Source of the DNA: Flavobacterium difficile
Lineage (GTDB): Bacteria; Bacteroidota; Bacteroidia; Flavobacteriales; Flavobacteriaceae
Assembly (NCBI RefSeq): GCF_011392115.1
Contig: NZ_JAAJBT010000010.1
Span: 1-63,953, forward strand
Length of the DNA stretch: 63,953 bases
Reading direction: 5' to 3'
In this document: piece after piece, positions 52,029 to 62,640 of the stretch
How positions within the stretch are numbered: the stretch's first letter is position 1
Layout of the letters: each line of letters begins with the position of its first letter
Position numbers and translations under genes: made by a program
The notes under the pieces: generated by a model
Databases searched by the model: none
What the model was told of the DNA's origin: nothing
What the model saw: only the letters and a program-made list of their open reading frames with translations

Positions 52029-54260
52029 ATGAGGATATTGTTTTGGATGTTGTTTTTTTGTTCTTTTGGTGCTTTGGCGCAAAGAAAAACTATAAAACAA
52101 GACGAAAACACACAAAAACTTGTTAATAATATTATCCGAATTCAAAATAACAACAAATTAAAAGCTATAGATTTTAGTTATTCTTTTTACGAAAAATCTA
52201 TAATTTCTGCCTCACCTGATGCAATTTCTGCAAAAATCGATACCCTTTTTAAAAACAGAAAAAAAACAAGATTCACGCTTGATTCTTCTTCTTACAAATT
52301 CAAAAAATTAATCACAAAACAACACGTTTATCAAACCGAAAAAGTTTCCACCATTTCTTATACTAAAGGAAAGAAAAAAGAAAATATTATCGGACTAAAA
52401 ATGGCTGGATTAAAACAACCCGTTTATGAGTTACTAGGACAAGAATTTCTGCCATTCGACTTAAGTAAAAACAATTTAAAAATTTTACAGTTTACTTTTC
52501 CAAACCCATTTACAACAGAAGGTTTTACTAAATATAATTTTAAAATTACAGATACACTTGCATCCGAAAAAGGAAAAGAAATTGTATTGCATTTCGAATC
52601 GAAAAAGAATGTTAGAAAAAACAAGTTAAAAGGTTTTGTAACGGTAAATATGCAAACCTTTTCTATTACCAAAAGTACTTTTTTGATAAACAGCATCATC
52701 AACATCAAAACAGAAACCGTGTTTAATTGGTTTAATAACGGAAAATCGTGGTTTCCTGTTTCACAAACTTTATTAGTTACAAAAGGAAAAGGCAAGCACA
52801 ATATCGATTTTTTAGGAGAAACCATTCAGTTTGAAAACATGACGAATTCTTCTTCCAAAAAGTATGATTATTCGAATGATTTATACGTAAAAATTGATCG
52901 AGATTTTACCAATTACAACTTTACTGAAAAAGCAAACAAACAACTTTATCAAATTCATATTGATAAAAGTGCCACGAAAACAAACCCTGTTTTTTTTACT
53001 ACCATTGCGAATGACACCTTAGACAATCGTTCGCAAAACACCTATCAAACGCTAGACAGTTTGGTTACAGCAACAAAAATTGAAAAGAAAATTTACTTTG
53101 GAAAAAAATTAATTAACGGCCAAATTCCTTTCGGATTTATAGATGTACGTGCCCGTGATCTTTTTAAATTTAATAATTATGAAGGCTTCCGATTGGGTGT
53201 TGGACTTCAAACTAATGACCGACTTTCACCCTATTTTAAATTGTTTGGTTATGGTGCGTATGGCACAAAAGACGGTGTGTTTAAAAGTCAATTTGGGAGT
53301 GCATTCCGACTTTCAAAAAACACCGACACTTGGGTTTCTGGTTCATTTACAGATGACTTAACCGAGTTTGCAGATATTGCCCTTTTGGCCGATAACAGAC
53401 GCTATAAACTTATCGATCCACGACCGTTTAATGTGTCTACTTTTTACAACCATCAATCGTATGAAATAAATGTAGAATCGAAATTCATTTCTAAAATTGA
53501 AACTTTACTTAAAATTACACGTTCCAGAATTGATCCGTTATTTGAGTATACATTTATAAAACCAAATGAAAGCTATAAAGTATATAATTTAACCTTAGCT
53601 TCATTAAGTTTCGAATGGTCGCCGAATAGTACGTTTTTAAAAGCACCACAGGAAATTTTAGAAGTCGAAAAAGGGTTTCCAAAGTTCGTGTTGCAACTCT
53701 CACACGCTTTTCCGAATTTAGTTAGCGACAACATCGAATTCACCAAAATTGATGCCCGAATATATCAAGAGAAAAAACATTTATCGGGTCAAAAAACTAC
53801 TTTTTTACTACAAGGTGGAATAAGCATTGGCAACACACCGCTTTCACATTTGTATAGTGTGGCACCTAATAATTTAGATAAAGAAGCTATTTTAAGTCGG
53901 GTTACATTTGCCAATAAAACCTCTTTTGAAACGATGTATTTTAACGAATTTTTCTCAGACAAGTATTCGTTTTTTCAATTGAAGCACTATTTTAATAAAT
54001 TTCAAATTTCAAAAAGCATCAAACCTACTTTAGTCTTGGGAAGCAAAGTCGCTTTTGGTGATTTTTTACATCCTGAAAACCATCAAGGCATAGTTTTTAA
54101 AACCATGGAAAAAGGATTTTACGAGAGCGGTTTTGAATTGCAAAACATCTTCAAAGGTTTCGGGTTATCTACGTATTACCGCTATGGACCTTATCAATTA
54201 CCTACATTCGATAGAAATATTGCGATTAAATTATCTTTTACCTTGAATTTGGGGATTTAA
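52029..54260 (+). CDS. DUF5686 family outer-membrane protein
   Basis: A 743-residue protein with a signal peptide (SFGALAQ). The region from about 50 (FSYSFYEKSII) to 300 and the C-terminal beta-barrel-like half (FRLGVGLQTNDRLSPYFKLFGYGAYG) fit the DUF5686 family of Bacteroidetes. The N-terminal carboxypeptidase-like domain seen in longer members is missing. The chain ends in a strand (IAIKLSFTLNLGI), as in outer-membrane barrels. The function is unknown. Confidence 0.85.
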   Translation: MRILFWMLFFCSFGALAQRKTIKQDENTQKLVNNIIRIQNNNKLKAIDFSYSFYEKSIISASPDAISAKIDTLFKNRKKTRFTLDSSSYKFKKLITKQHVYQTEKVSTISYTKGKKKENIIGLKMAGLKQPVYELLGQEFLPFDLSKNNLKILQFTFPNPFTTEGFTKYNFKITDTLASEKGKEIVLHFESKKNVRKNKLKGFVTVNMQTFSITKSTFLINSIINIKTETVFNWFNNGKSWFPVSQTLLVTKGKGKHNIDFLGETIQFENMTNSSSKKYDYSNDLYVKIDRDFTNYNFTEKANKQLYQIHIDKSATKTNPVFFTTIANDTLDNRSQNTYQTLDSLVTATKIEKKIYFGKKLINGQIPFGFIDVRARDLFKFNNYEGFRLGVGLQTNDRLSPYFKLFGYGAYGTKDGVFKSQFGSAFRLSKNTDTWVSGSFTDDLTEFADIALLADNRRYKLIDPRPFNVSTFYNHQSYEINVESKFISKIETLLKITRSRIDPLFEYTFIKPNESYKVYNLTLASLSFEWSPNSTFLKAPQEILEVEKGFPKFVLQLSHAFPNLVSDNIEFTKIDARIYQEKKHLSGQKTTFLLQGGISIGNTPLSHLYSVAPNNLDKEAILSRVTFANKTSFETMYFNEFFSDKYSFFQLKHYFNKFQISKSIKPTLVLGSKVAFGDFLHPENHQGIVFKTMEKGFYESGFELQNIFKGFGLSTYYRYGPYQLPTFDRNIAIKLSFTLNLGI

Positions 54261-54335
54261 TTTGATTTCTAATTCAATTTCATCTAATATACAGGCTAAA
54301 AAAAATTTACGTAATTCCCATCTTTTAACTCAAAC

Positions 54336-54368
54336 TTCGCCTATATTTCACCATAATTCTTACCTTTG
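54336..54368 (+). promoter_or_regulatory. Promoter of the RND/MMPL-tyrS operon
   Basis: TACCTTTG (54361-54368) matches the -7 consensus, with a weak TTCG 21 bp upstream. The ATG lies 18 bp past the box. Confidence 0.45.
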
Positions 54369-54385
54369 CATCCTAAATTTATAGT

Positions 54386-56806
54386 ATGACGAAGTGGTTA
54401 AACACCAGTTTTTGGAATTTTGTATCGCGTACGCTTTTAAGAAACAGACATTGGGTGCTGTTGTTTATTTTGCTTTTCACCGTTTTTATGGGGACGCAAT
54501 GGAAATACATCCGTTTTACACAAACTGAAGCCAATTTATTACCTAACGACCATAAAGACAATATTGCTTACACCGATTTTTTAAAGAAATTTGGAGAAGA
54601 AGGCAATGTAATCATTTTTGCGGTTAAAAGTTCCGATGTTTTTAAACCAGAAACATTTAAAGCTTGGAACAACATGATGGCTTCTATTGCCAAAAACAAA
54701 GAAGTAGATGGTGTTTTATCGTTTAATGAAATTCAGAATTTAGTCAAAAACGATTCCTTAAAAACCTTTCAAGTTCAACCATTTATCGATAAAAATAAAG
54801 TCGCAGATGCTGCTTATTTAACTTCAAAAAAACAAGATTTATTAAACAAAATGCCTTTTTACGAAAGCTTATTGTTTAACAAAAAAAGTGGTATCGTTAG
54901 AAGTGTAATTTATCTTAAAAAAGACATTGTAAACAAACCGGAAAGAAAAGAATTCGTTTTAAATAAACTAATTCCTGCTATTGACGAGTTTAAAAAAAGT
55001 GCCAAAACCGATCTTAAAGTTTCGGGAATGCCTTACATTAGAACCTTAAACGCCAAAGCCATTATTAGTGAAATCGGCTTATTTATTGGTGCTACATTAT
55101 TGGTTACTTCTCTAATTTTTTACTTCTTTTTCCGTTCGTTCCGTACGACAATGATGGCGCTTTTCGTCGTGATGATTGGTGTGATGTGGTCTTTTGGATT
55201 TTTAGGAATGTTACGCTACGAAATTACGGTTTTAACCGCTTTAGTTCCTTCGCTGATTGTCATTATCGGAATTCCGAATTGTATTTTCTTAACCAATAAA
55301 TACCACCAAGAAACACGCGCGCATGGTAACCGAGCGAAAGGTTTACAACGTGTTTTAACGAAAGTAGGAACGGCGACATTTATTACCAATGTAACCACAG
55401 CTGTTGGTTTTGCTACGTTTATCATTACCGATAACAAACTGCTTCAGGAATTTGGAATCGTCACTTCTATAAACATCATGGCGCTTTTTGTGTTGAGTTT
55501 ATTTGTAATTCCGATTTTTTTCAGTTTTATGCCGCTTCCAAAAGAAAAACATTTGGAACACTTAGAACGAGGTTATTTAGTGAACTTCAAAAATTGGATC
55601 ATCGACCAAGTAAAATTCCACAATGTTCGCGTATATTCGGTAGCAGTTGCTATTTTAATCATTGGAATTATTGGAGTTTATAAAATCAATATTTCGGGAA
55701 GTATTTTGGAAGACATGCCTAAAAACAATGCTTTTTTTGAAGACATTCGTTTTTTCGAAAAAGAATTTAAAGGCGTTTTACCTGTTGAGATTTTAATCGA
55801 CACCAAACGTAAAAAAGGGGTGATGAAAATTTCCACATTAAAGAAAATGGAAGAATTACAATCGGAAATTGAAGCGATTCCAGAACTTTCAAAACCAGTT
55901 TCAATCGTCAATTTAGTTAAATTTTCGAAACAAGCGTATTATAACGGAAATCCATCTTTTTACGATTTACCCAATTCACAAGAACAAGCTTTCATTTTAC
56001 CTTATTTGAAAAATTCGTCGAAAGACAGTAAAAACAATCCACTAAAAAGTTACGTTGATTCAACTGGGCAATATGCAAGAATCTCAACGTTTATGAGAGA
56101 AGTCAGCACAGATGAAATGGTAAAAGTGGAAGAAAAATTAAATGACCGAATCAATAAATTATTCCCGAAAGAACGTTTTACAGTAACCATTACAGGTAAA
56201 GCCTTGTTGTTTCAAAAAGGAACAAGTTATTTATTAGAAAACTTAATTGAATCGCTAATTTTTGCATTAGCACTAACAGGTGCTTTAATCTTTTTCTTAT
56301 TCCGTTCGGTAAAAATGATTTTTGTAGCGTTGATTCCGAATTTATTACCACTTTTAGCTACGGCAGGATTAATGGGGTATTTAGGTATTCCAATTAAGCC
56401 TTCCACGATATTAGTTTTCGGAATTGCATTCGGACTTTCCGTAGATGATACGATTCGATTCTTAGCGCAATATCGACAAGAATTAGTTCGAAATAACTGG
56501 AAAATAAGAAAATCAATTTTCGCAACCTTAAACGAAGAAGGACCAAGTATGTTTTATACTTCTTTTGTATTATTGTTCGGCTTTTCGGTATTTACTTTAT
56601 CGGATTTCGGTGGAACTGTTGCTTTAGGTGGCTTGGTTTCTATCACGTTATTATTCGGAATGTTAACCAATTTAATTTTATTACCAAGTTTGGTTTTATC
56701 ATTAAACAGAAGTTTAGCTAACGAACAAGAATTGAAAGAACCAAGAATAGATATTTTAGAAAATGATGACGACCCAGACGCTGTGGTTGAAGAAATAAAG
56801 AAATAA
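54386..56806 (+). CDS. RND-superfamily exporter, MMPL type
   Basis: An 806-residue inner-membrane protein made of two halves, each with one N-terminal hydrophobic segment, a large periplasmic loop and five more segments. The GxxxDD-like motif SVDDTIRFLAQYRQE marks the second half. It belongs to the MMPL/HpnN/Patched-like branch, whose members move lipids, hopanoids or other hydrophobic compounds; the actual substrate is unknown. It precedes tyrS by 3 bp, so the two share a transcript. Confidence 0.88.
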   Translation: MTKWLNTSFWNFVSRTLLRNRHWVLLFILLFTVFMGTQWKYIRFTQTEANLLPNDHKDNIAYTDFLKKFGEEGNVIIFAVKSSDVFKPETFKAWNNMMASIAKNKEVDGVLSFNEIQNLVKNDSLKTFQVQPFIDKNKVADAAYLTSKKQDLLNKMPFYESLLFNKKSGIVRSVIYLKKDIVNKPERKEFVLNKLIPAIDEFKKSAKTDLKVSGMPYIRTLNAKAIISEIGLFIGATLLVTSLIFYFFFRSFRTTMMALFVVMIGVMWSFGFLGMLRYEITVLTALVPSLIVIIGIPNCIFLTNKYHQETRAHGNRAKGLQRVLTKVGTATFITNVTTAVGFATFIITDNKLLQEFGIVTSINIMALFVLSLFVIPIFFSFMPLPKEKHLEHLERGYLVNFKNWIIDQVKFHNVRVYSVAVAILIIGIIGVYKINISGSILEDMPKNNAFFEDIRFFEKEFKGVLPVEILIDTKRKKGVMKISTLKKMEELQSEIEAIPELSKPVSIVNLVKFSKQAYYNGNPSFYDLPNSQEQAFILPYLKNSSKDSKNNPLKSYVDSTGQYARISTFMREVSTDEMVKVEEKLNDRINKLFPKERFTVTITGKALLFQKGTSYLLENLIESLIFALALTGALIFFLFRSVKMIFVALIPNLLPLLATAGLMGYLGIPIKPSTILVFGIAFGLSVDDTIRFLAQYRQELVRNNWKIRKSIFATLNEEGPSMFYTSFVLLFGFSVFTLSDFGGTVALGGLVSITLLFGMLTNLILLPSLVLSLNRSLANEQELKEPRIDILENDDDPDAVVEEIKK

Positions 56807-56809
56807 AAC

Positions 56810-58108
56810 ATGAAGAATTTAATTGAAGAATTACAATGGAGAGGCTTAGTTCATGATGCTATGCCAGGAACTGAAGAACAACTTGTAAAAGAACCAACAG
56901 CCGTTTATATTGGATTTGACCCAACTTCAGATTCGTTACATATTGGAAGTTTAGTGCCGATCATTTTATTGATGCACTTACGTAAATTCGGACATAAGCC
57001 GTTTGCTTTAGTCGGCGGTGCAACAGGAATGATTGGTGATCCATCTGGAAAATCAAACGAAAGAAATTTATTAGACGAAGCGACTTTAAATCGTAATGTA
57101 GAAGGAATTAAACGTGTTTTATCTCGCTTTTTAGATTTCAATGCTACCGATGCACAAGCGCCTGTTTTAGTGAACAATTACGATTGGATGAAAGATTTTT
57201 CATTTATTGATTTCGTTCGTGAAGTAGGAAAACGCATCACCGTAAACTACATGATGAGTAAAGATTCTGTAAAAAAACGTTTGTCTGGTGAAGGAGAAGG
57301 AATGAGTTTTACAGAGTTCACGTACCAATTAATTCAAGGCTACGATTTTTATCATTTACACAAACACCATAATTGTAAATTGCAAATGGGTGGAAGTGAC
57401 CAATGGGGAAATATCACTACCGGAACAGAATTAATCCGTAGAATGAACGTAGATTCTGAAACGGAAGGAAAAGCGTTTGCGATGACTTGCCCATTAATTA
57501 CAAAAGCCGATGGTTCGAAATTCGGAAAATCGGAAAAAGGAAACATTTGGTTGGATGCGGATAAAACATCTCCCTACGAATTTTACCAATTTTGGTTCAA
57601 TACTACAGATGTTGATGCTGAAAAATACATTAAAATATTCACATTCTTAGATAAAGCTACCATTGATGCTTTATTAGTAGAACATGCGGAAGCACCACAT
57701 TTACGTGTGTTACAGAAAAAATTAGCGGAAGAATTAACCGTAATGATTCATGGTGCTGAAGAACATGAAAAAGCCGTTTTTGCTTCACAAGCATTCTTCA
57801 AACCAACCGTGGACGATTTAAAACAATTAGATTTAAAAACCTTAACGGATGTTTTCCAAAGTTTAGACCAAGCTGAAGTTACTCTTGCTGAAATTGAAGC
57901 CGGCTATCCAATTGTAGATGCTTTTGTGAAATCAGGATTTTTATCTTCAGGAAATGAAACCAGAAGAGCGTTAAAAGAAAATGCAGTATCTGTGAACAAA
58001 GTAAAAGTAACAGATGAATACGTAATTTCTACTAACGATTTAATTGCGAACACGTTTGTTTTACTTCAAAAAGGAAAGAAAAACTATTATATTTTAAAGG
58101 TAGTGTAA
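56810..58108 (+). CDS. tyrS: Tyrosine--tRNA ligase
   Basis: A 432-residue class I synthetase with a HIGH-type motif (LHIGS), the tyrosine site segment [13 protein letters not shown], a KMSKS-type motif (KFGKS) and a C-terminal S4 domain ([18 protein letters not shown]). It charges tRNA-Tyr. It is unusual only in following a membrane exporter by 3 bp, which makes an essential gene depend on that promoter unless another lies inside. Confidence 0.97.
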   Translation: MKNLIEELQWRGLVHDAMPGTEEQLVKEPTAVYIGFDPTSDSLHIGSLVPIILLMHLRKFGHKPFALVGGATGMIGDPSGKSNERNLLDEATLNRNVEGIKRVLSRFLDFNATDAQAPVLVNNYDWMKDFSFIDFVREVGKRITVNYMMSKDSVKKRLSGEGEGMSFTEFTYQLIQGYDFYHLHKHHNCKLQMGGSDQWGNITTGTELIRRMNVDSETEGKAFAMTCPLITKADGSKFGKSEKGNIWLDADKTSPYEFYQFWFNTTDVDAEKYIKIFTFLDKATIDALLVEHAEAPHLRVLQKKLAEELTVMIHGAEEHEKAVFASQAFFKPTVDDLKQLDLKTLTDVFQSLDQAEVTLAEIEAGYPIVDAFVKSGFLSSGNETRRALKENAVSVNKVKVTDEYVISTNDLIANTFVLLQKGKKNYYILKVV

Positions 58109-58130
58109 GCTGGTATATTAATATAAACCC

Positions 58131-58168
58131 AATCGCAGCTCGTAAAAAAAGCTGCGATTTTTTTTTCT
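58131..58168 (+). terminator. Terminator after tyrS
   Basis: AATCGCAGCT / AGCTGCGATT hairpin followed by nine T. The T run touches the stop codon of the convergent TauE gene. Confidence 0.9.
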
Positions 58169-58964
58169 AAAAATCAAATTTGAACACTATTTCTTTCATA
58201 ACGATATAAATTCCAGTTAGCAAAACAAACCATCCAAAAATAGGTTTTAATTTTTCGTTACTTATAAATTTACTAATGTACATGCCAATAAAAACACCCA
58301 CGATAGCAAATGCTGAAAAAAGCAATAAAAAATCCCAATGAATCGTAGTTTTTGTGAGACTTCCTAAAAAACCTAATAACGAATTAAAAACAATTATTAC
58401 TAAAGAGGTTGCCACTGCATTTTTCATAGGTAATTTGGCTGAGAACAATAAGGTTGGAATAATTAAAAAACCACCACCAACACCTACAAAACCCGTTAAT
58501 AATCCAATAAAAACGCCTTTTATTATTAGGCTTGAATACTTAATTTCTATTGTAATAGTACTAACGATTTCTCTTTTTTTAATCATAGAAAAAGAAGCCA
58601 AAATCATTAGTACAGAAAACAATGCCATAATTAATAGATCAGTGGTAAGCCTAAATTTTGAAAAAGTTAGCCAAACTTCAGGTAAGAACGGCACAATAAA
58701 CTGGCGCATAAAAAAAATGGAAAACACACTAGGTAAACCAAAATACAATGCCGTTTTATAATCCAACAAGTGATGTTTAGCGCCATTAATTGTCCCCGCT
58801 AAAGAGGATGTTCCAACCACAAATAAAGAATAAACTGTGGCATCACTAGGAGACAAATGAAACACATACACTAAGATAGGAATAGTTAAAATTGAACCAC
58901 CACTTCCTAAAAGTCCAAGAGAAATTCCAATTAAAACACTTAAAAAAAAACCAATGATTTCCAT
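58167..58964 (-). CDS. TauE/SafE family sulfite/organosulfonate permease
   Basis: A 265-residue inner-membrane protein with about eight hydrophobic segments. LGLLGSGGSILTIPIL at the N-terminus and VGVGGGFLIIPTLL in the middle are the duplicated TauE/SafE motifs. The family exports sulfite, thiosulfate or organosulfonates or imports similar anions. A TAAGTTTG box (complement of 59001-59008) could be its -7 element. The small DUF2892 gene upstream and the RND genes suggest a sulfur-stress group (inference). Confidence 0.88.
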   Translation of the reverse strand: MEIIGFFLSVLIGISLGLLGSGGSILTIPILVYVFHLSPSDATVYSLFVVGTSSLAGTINGAKHHLLDYKTALYFGLPSVFSIFFMRQFIVPFLPEVWLTFSKFRLTTDLLIMALFSVLMILASFSMIKKREIVSTITIEIKYSSLIIKGVFIGLLTGFVGVGGGFLIIPTLLFSAKLPMKNAVATSLVIIVFNSLLGFLGSLTKTTIHWDFLLLFSAFAIVGVFIGMYISKFISNEKLKPIFGWFVLLTGIYIVMKEIVFKFDF

Positions 58965-59026
58965 ATTTAACTAATGGTTATACATCTTTAAAACCACTAA
59001 CAAACTTAGGTGTAAATAAAACAAAA

Positions 59027-59048
59027 CTCAGTAACATTTGTTACTGAG
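59027..59048 (-). terminator. Terminator after the DUF2892 gene
   Basis: CTCAGTAACA / TGTTACTGAG is a perfect 10-bp stem with a 2-base centre. On the minus strand TTTTGTTTT follows. Confidence 0.75.
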
Positions 59049-59075
59049 CTCCAGATTACTTCGTACGAAATATGA

Positions 59076-59261
59076 CTAGTCTTTCACTCCTAACTTGGCT
59101 AAGATATCTTCCATTAAACACCATTTGGTGATAGAAGATTGTAATAAATTTGCGCCTACAAAAGCTGTAAACCACAACCAATTTGGATTGACATAAATGG
59201 AAAGTAAGATACTTATTAGTACAAAACTTCCTGCGATAGCTCTGATGATTCTATTTTTCAT
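59076..59261 (-). CDS. DUF2892 (YgaP transmembrane-like) small membrane protein
   Basis: A 61-residue protein with two hydrophobic segments (about 8-24 and 28-42) and SSITKWCLMEDILAKLGVKD at the end, the pattern of the DUF2892 domain found alone or fused to rhodaneses such as YgaP. The Cys in KWCLMEDIL is conserved in the family. It lies between the RND permease (38 bp) and TauE. A role in sulfide or persulfide handling is inferred from its usual partners. Confidence 0.82.
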   Translation of the reverse strand: MKNRIIRAIAGSFVLISILLSIYVNPNWLWFTAFVGANLLQSSITKWCLMEDILAKLGVKD

Positions 59262-59298
59262 GATAATTGATTTTATTTTTCTGTTTACTAAAAACTGA

Positions 59299-62200
59299 TT
59301 ACTGAATACTTTTAGATTCCCATTTTTTTCTTTCTGTGATGTAATAAATAATTGGTACTACAATTAAGGTTAATATGGTAGAAACTATGGCTCCAAATAC
59401 TAATGAAATGGCTAATCCTTGAAAAATTGGATCAAATAATATGATTAAAGCTCCAATTACAACGGCACCTGTTGTTAGTAAAATTGGCGTAGTTCTCACC
59501 GCTCCGGCTTCAATAATGGCTTGTTTTAACGGAACGCCTTCGTTTAGTCGAATCTCAATAAAATCGATAAGTAAGACGGAATTCCGCACCATCACTCCAG
59601 CTAAAGCAATCATTCCAATGAAAGAAGTTGCTGTGAAATAAGCACCTAATAACCAGTGTCCGAAAACAATTCCTACTAAAGAAAGTGGAATGGCCATCAT
59701 CATGACTATTGGTGTTTTAAAATTTTGGAACCAACCTACTATCAACATATAAATGATTACGATTACTACCGCAAATGCAATTCCTAAATCGCGGAATACT
59801 TCTAACGTAATTTGCCATTCTCCATCCCATTTTACAGTGAAATCACTTTCATCCGAAGGTTGTTCCATGTACAATTCGTTGACTTTATAACCAGCTGGTA
59901 ATTTCATTTTTTGTAATGCTTCGTTCATTCCCAAAATCGCATATACCGGACTTTCCAAATCTCCTGCCATATCTGCCGTTACATAAACCACTCGTTTTTG
60001 GTCTTTTCTGTAGATTGTTTTTTGTAAGATCGCTTCCTTCACTTTTACTAAATCAGAAACCGGAACAACGTTGCCTTGATTGCCTTTGATTTTCAAATTC
60101 TGAATGTCTTGCAACGACGTTTTATCTTTATCATCTAAAGAAAGTACGATGCCCACACTGTTATTTGAATCTTCATCGTACAAATTTGAAATGGGATATT
60201 CCTTCAATAAATAGGTTAAATTCCCCACAATTTGTTGCGGAGCAATTCCGTTCAACATCGCTTTTTCTTTGTCGACTTCCAATTTATATTCCGTTTGATG
60301 GTCTTCTACATACCAATCAATATCTACAATATCCGTAGTTTTTTCTAAAATTCCTTTTACTTGATTGGCGACTTCAATTTGTTGTTTGTAATCGGGTCCG
60401 TAAATTTCAGCTACTAAAGTTGACAGCACTGGTGGTCCTGGCGGCACTTCAATAATTTTGACGTTGGCACCATATTTTTTAGCAATTTTTTGCACTTCTG
60501 GACGAACGACTTTCGCAATATCGTGACTTTGTAACTCTCTATTTTCTTTGTGTTGTAAATTCACCTGAATATCCGCCATATTACTGCCACCACGTAAATC
60601 GTAATGACGAACCAATCCGTTAAACGTAATTGGCGCAGACGTTCCAATATAGTTTTGATAATTCACGACTTCTGGAACCGTTGTTAAATATTGTGCGATT
60701 TCTTGTGTAACTGCAGCAGTTCTCTCTAACGTTGTTCCTTCTGGCATGTCGATTACCACTTGGAATTCGTTTTTATTATCGAAAGGCAACATTTTTACTA
60801 AAACCGATTTCGTAAAAAACATCAAAACCGAACCCGCTAATAAAACCACCGTAATTCCTAACATGACTCTTCGTTTCGTAGAGTTTTCTAAAAACGGACG
60901 TTCCATTTTATTGTATAACTTGTAAATCCAAGACGTTTCTAAACCTTGTTCCGCTTTGTGTTCTTGTTCTTCTTTTGCGTGTAATAAATGGTATCCTAAA
61001 TAAGGCGTTACAGTTAAGGCTACAAACAAAGACAATAACATTGCAATGGAAGCACCAATTGGCATCGGACTCATGTAAGGCCCCATCATTCCTGATACGA
61101 AAGCCATTGGTAAAATAGCAGCAATCACGGTGAATGTGGCTAAAATCGTTGGATTTCCTACTTCGTTAATCGCATAAATCGCAGCTTGTTTGAACGGCAA
61201 GCGTTTCATTTTGAAATGTCGGTGCATGTTTTCGGCGATGATAATACTGTCATCTACTACAATTCCCACCACAAAAACTAAGGCGAAAAGTGTAATTCTG
61301 TTTAAAGTATAACCCAACATATAATAAGCAAACAACGTTAGGGCAAATGTTAATGGTACTGAAAAGAAAACCACTAAACCACCGCGCCAACCCATTGCTA
61401 ACATCACTAAAAGCGTTACCGCGATTATAGCCACACCTAAATGCATTAATAATTCGCCTACTTTATCAGAAGCCGTTTCTCCGTAATTTCTGGAGATTTC
61501 TACGTGAATATCATCTGTAATTAAGGTCTTTTTTAGCGTTTCTAATTTCTCGATGATTTTGTCTGAAATTTGCATCGCATCCGCACCTTTTACTTTTCCA
61601 ACTGAAATAGTAACCGCTGGATATTCCGATTTGTTTTTTGCATACTTTTCATTGGCTTTTCCGTATCCAAAAGACACATAACTTCTTGGCGTTGAAGGTC
61701 CGTCTTGAACTGCAGCCACTTGTTTTAAATATACGGGTAAGTTCGCATTTACACCTACAACCAAATTTTCAACATCTTCAGAAGTGGCTAAAAATTCACC
61801 AGTGGTTAGTAAATATTCCTTATCGTTATTTACAAAACTTCCTGACTGAGAACTGCCGTTATTCGCTTGAATCATTTGCATAATTCCTAAAGCATCCACG
61901 CCATTTTCGGCCATTTTATCTTTATCTAAAATAACTTTTAATTCACGTGTTCTTCCACCGATTTCTTTGGTAATGGCTACATCTTTTACTTTTTCAATTT
62001 CAGAAGTGACTTCTTCCGCAATTTGGCGAATTTCGAAATCGTTTAATGTTTCGCTCCAAAGTGTGACACCCAACATCGGAACATCATCAATGGAACGCGT
62101 TTTTACCATAGGTTTATATACACCTTTCGGAAATATATTCTCACTTTTAGCTAACTCATCGTACAATTTTACATACGAACGTTCAATGTCTTCGCCCACA

Positions 62201-62502
62201 TAAAACTGTACAATAATCATTGCTTGACCATTCATGGCCATACTGTGCAAATGTTCTACACCTTTTACGTTAGACAATACCTTTTCCAAGGGTTTAATGA
62301 CACGACTTTCCACTTCAGCCGGACTAGCGCCTGGATAGCCGATCATAATATCCGCCATTGGAATAGCGATTTGTGGTTCTTCTTCACGAGGAATTAAGAA
62401 CGAACTATATACTCCAATTATCATCAAACCCACCATTAACAAAATGGTTAATTTAGAGTGGATGAAAAAATGGGCAATTTTACCTGATATACCTTCTTGC
62501 AT
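59299..62502 (-). CDS. RND efflux permease (HAE/HME-like)
   Basis: A 1067-residue inner-membrane pump with 12 transmembrane segments and two large periplasmic loops. The proton-relay segment GIVVDDSIIIAENMHRHF lies in TM4, and GVMVRNSVLLIDFIEI in the second half. It exports drugs, metals or other toxic compounds with an adaptor and a TolC-like channel; the substrate cannot be told, as no metal-specific signature is visible. The adaptor gene lies 134 bp upstream on the same strand, and the gap is filled by an inverted repeat element. Confidence 0.93.
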   Translation of the reverse strand: MQEGISGKIAHFFIHSKLTILLMVGLMIIGVYSSFLIPREEEPQIAIPMADIMIGYPGASPAEVESRVIKPLEKVLSNVKGVEHLHSMAMNGQAMIIVQFYVGEDIERSYVKLYDELAKSENIFPKGVYKPMVKTRSIDDVPMLGVTLWSETLNDFEIRQIAEEVTSEIEKVKDVAITKEIGGRTRELKVILDKDKMAENGVDALGIMQMIQANNGSSQSGSFVNNDKEYLLTTGEFLATSEDVENLVVGVNANLPVYLKQVAAVQDGPSTPRSYVSFGYGKANEKYAKNKSEYPAVTISVGKVKGADAMQISDKIIEKLETLKKTLITDDIHVEISRNYGETASDKVGELLMHLGVAIIAVTLLVMLAMGWRGGLVVFFSVPLTFALTLFAYYMLGYTLNRITLFALVFVVGIVVDDSIIIAENMHRHFKMKRLPFKQAAIYAINEVGNPTILATFTVIAAILPMAFVSGMMGPYMSPMPIGASIAMLLSLFVALTVTPYLGYHLLHAKEEQEHKAEQGLETSWIYKLYNKMERPFLENSTKRRVMLGITVVLLAGSVLMFFTKSVLVKMLPFDNKNEFQVVIDMPEGTTLERTAAVTQEIAQYLTTVPEVVNYQNYIGTSAPITFNGLVRHYDLRGGSNMADIQVNLQHKENRELQSHDIAKVVRPEVQKIAKKYGANVKIIEVPPGPPVLSTLVAEIYGPDYKQQIEVANQVKGILEKTTDIVDIDWYVEDHQTEYKLEVDKEKAMLNGIAPQQIVGNLTYLLKEYPISNLYDEDSNNSVGIVLSLDDKDKTSLQDIQNLKIKGNQGNVVPVSDLVKVKEAILQKTIYRKDQKRVVYVTADMAGDLESPVYAILGMNEALQKMKLPAGYKVNELYMEQPSDESDFTVKWDGEWQITLEVFRDLGIAFAVVIVIIYMLIVGWFQNFKTPIVMMMAIPLSLVGIVFGHWLLGAYFTATSFIGMIALAGVMVRNSVLLIDFIEIRLNEGVPLKQAIIEAGAVRTTPILLTTGAVVIGALIILFDPIFQGLAISLVFGAIVSTILTLIVVPIIYYITERKKWESKSIQ

Positions 62503-62507
62503 GATTT

Positions 62508-62640
62508 TGGCCCCCTAACCCCCAATGGGGGAAATTGTTGGGATGAATTTAAATTAGACTTTATTTATTGAGGAATTTTTCAATTCAAGATTTTTATTCT
62601 CATTTTCTCCTCCCTTTTGGGGAGGTTGAGAGGGGCTTAC
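62508..62640. repeat. GC-rich intergenic element with inverted ends
   Basis: The left end GCCCCCTAACCCCCAATGGG and the right end, read on the other strand as GCCCCTCTCAACCTCCCCAA, are related and inverted. Each contains its own C-run/G-run hairpin. The whole 133-bp element fills the gap between adaptor and permease genes and overlaps the adaptor's stop codon. Confidence 0.75.
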
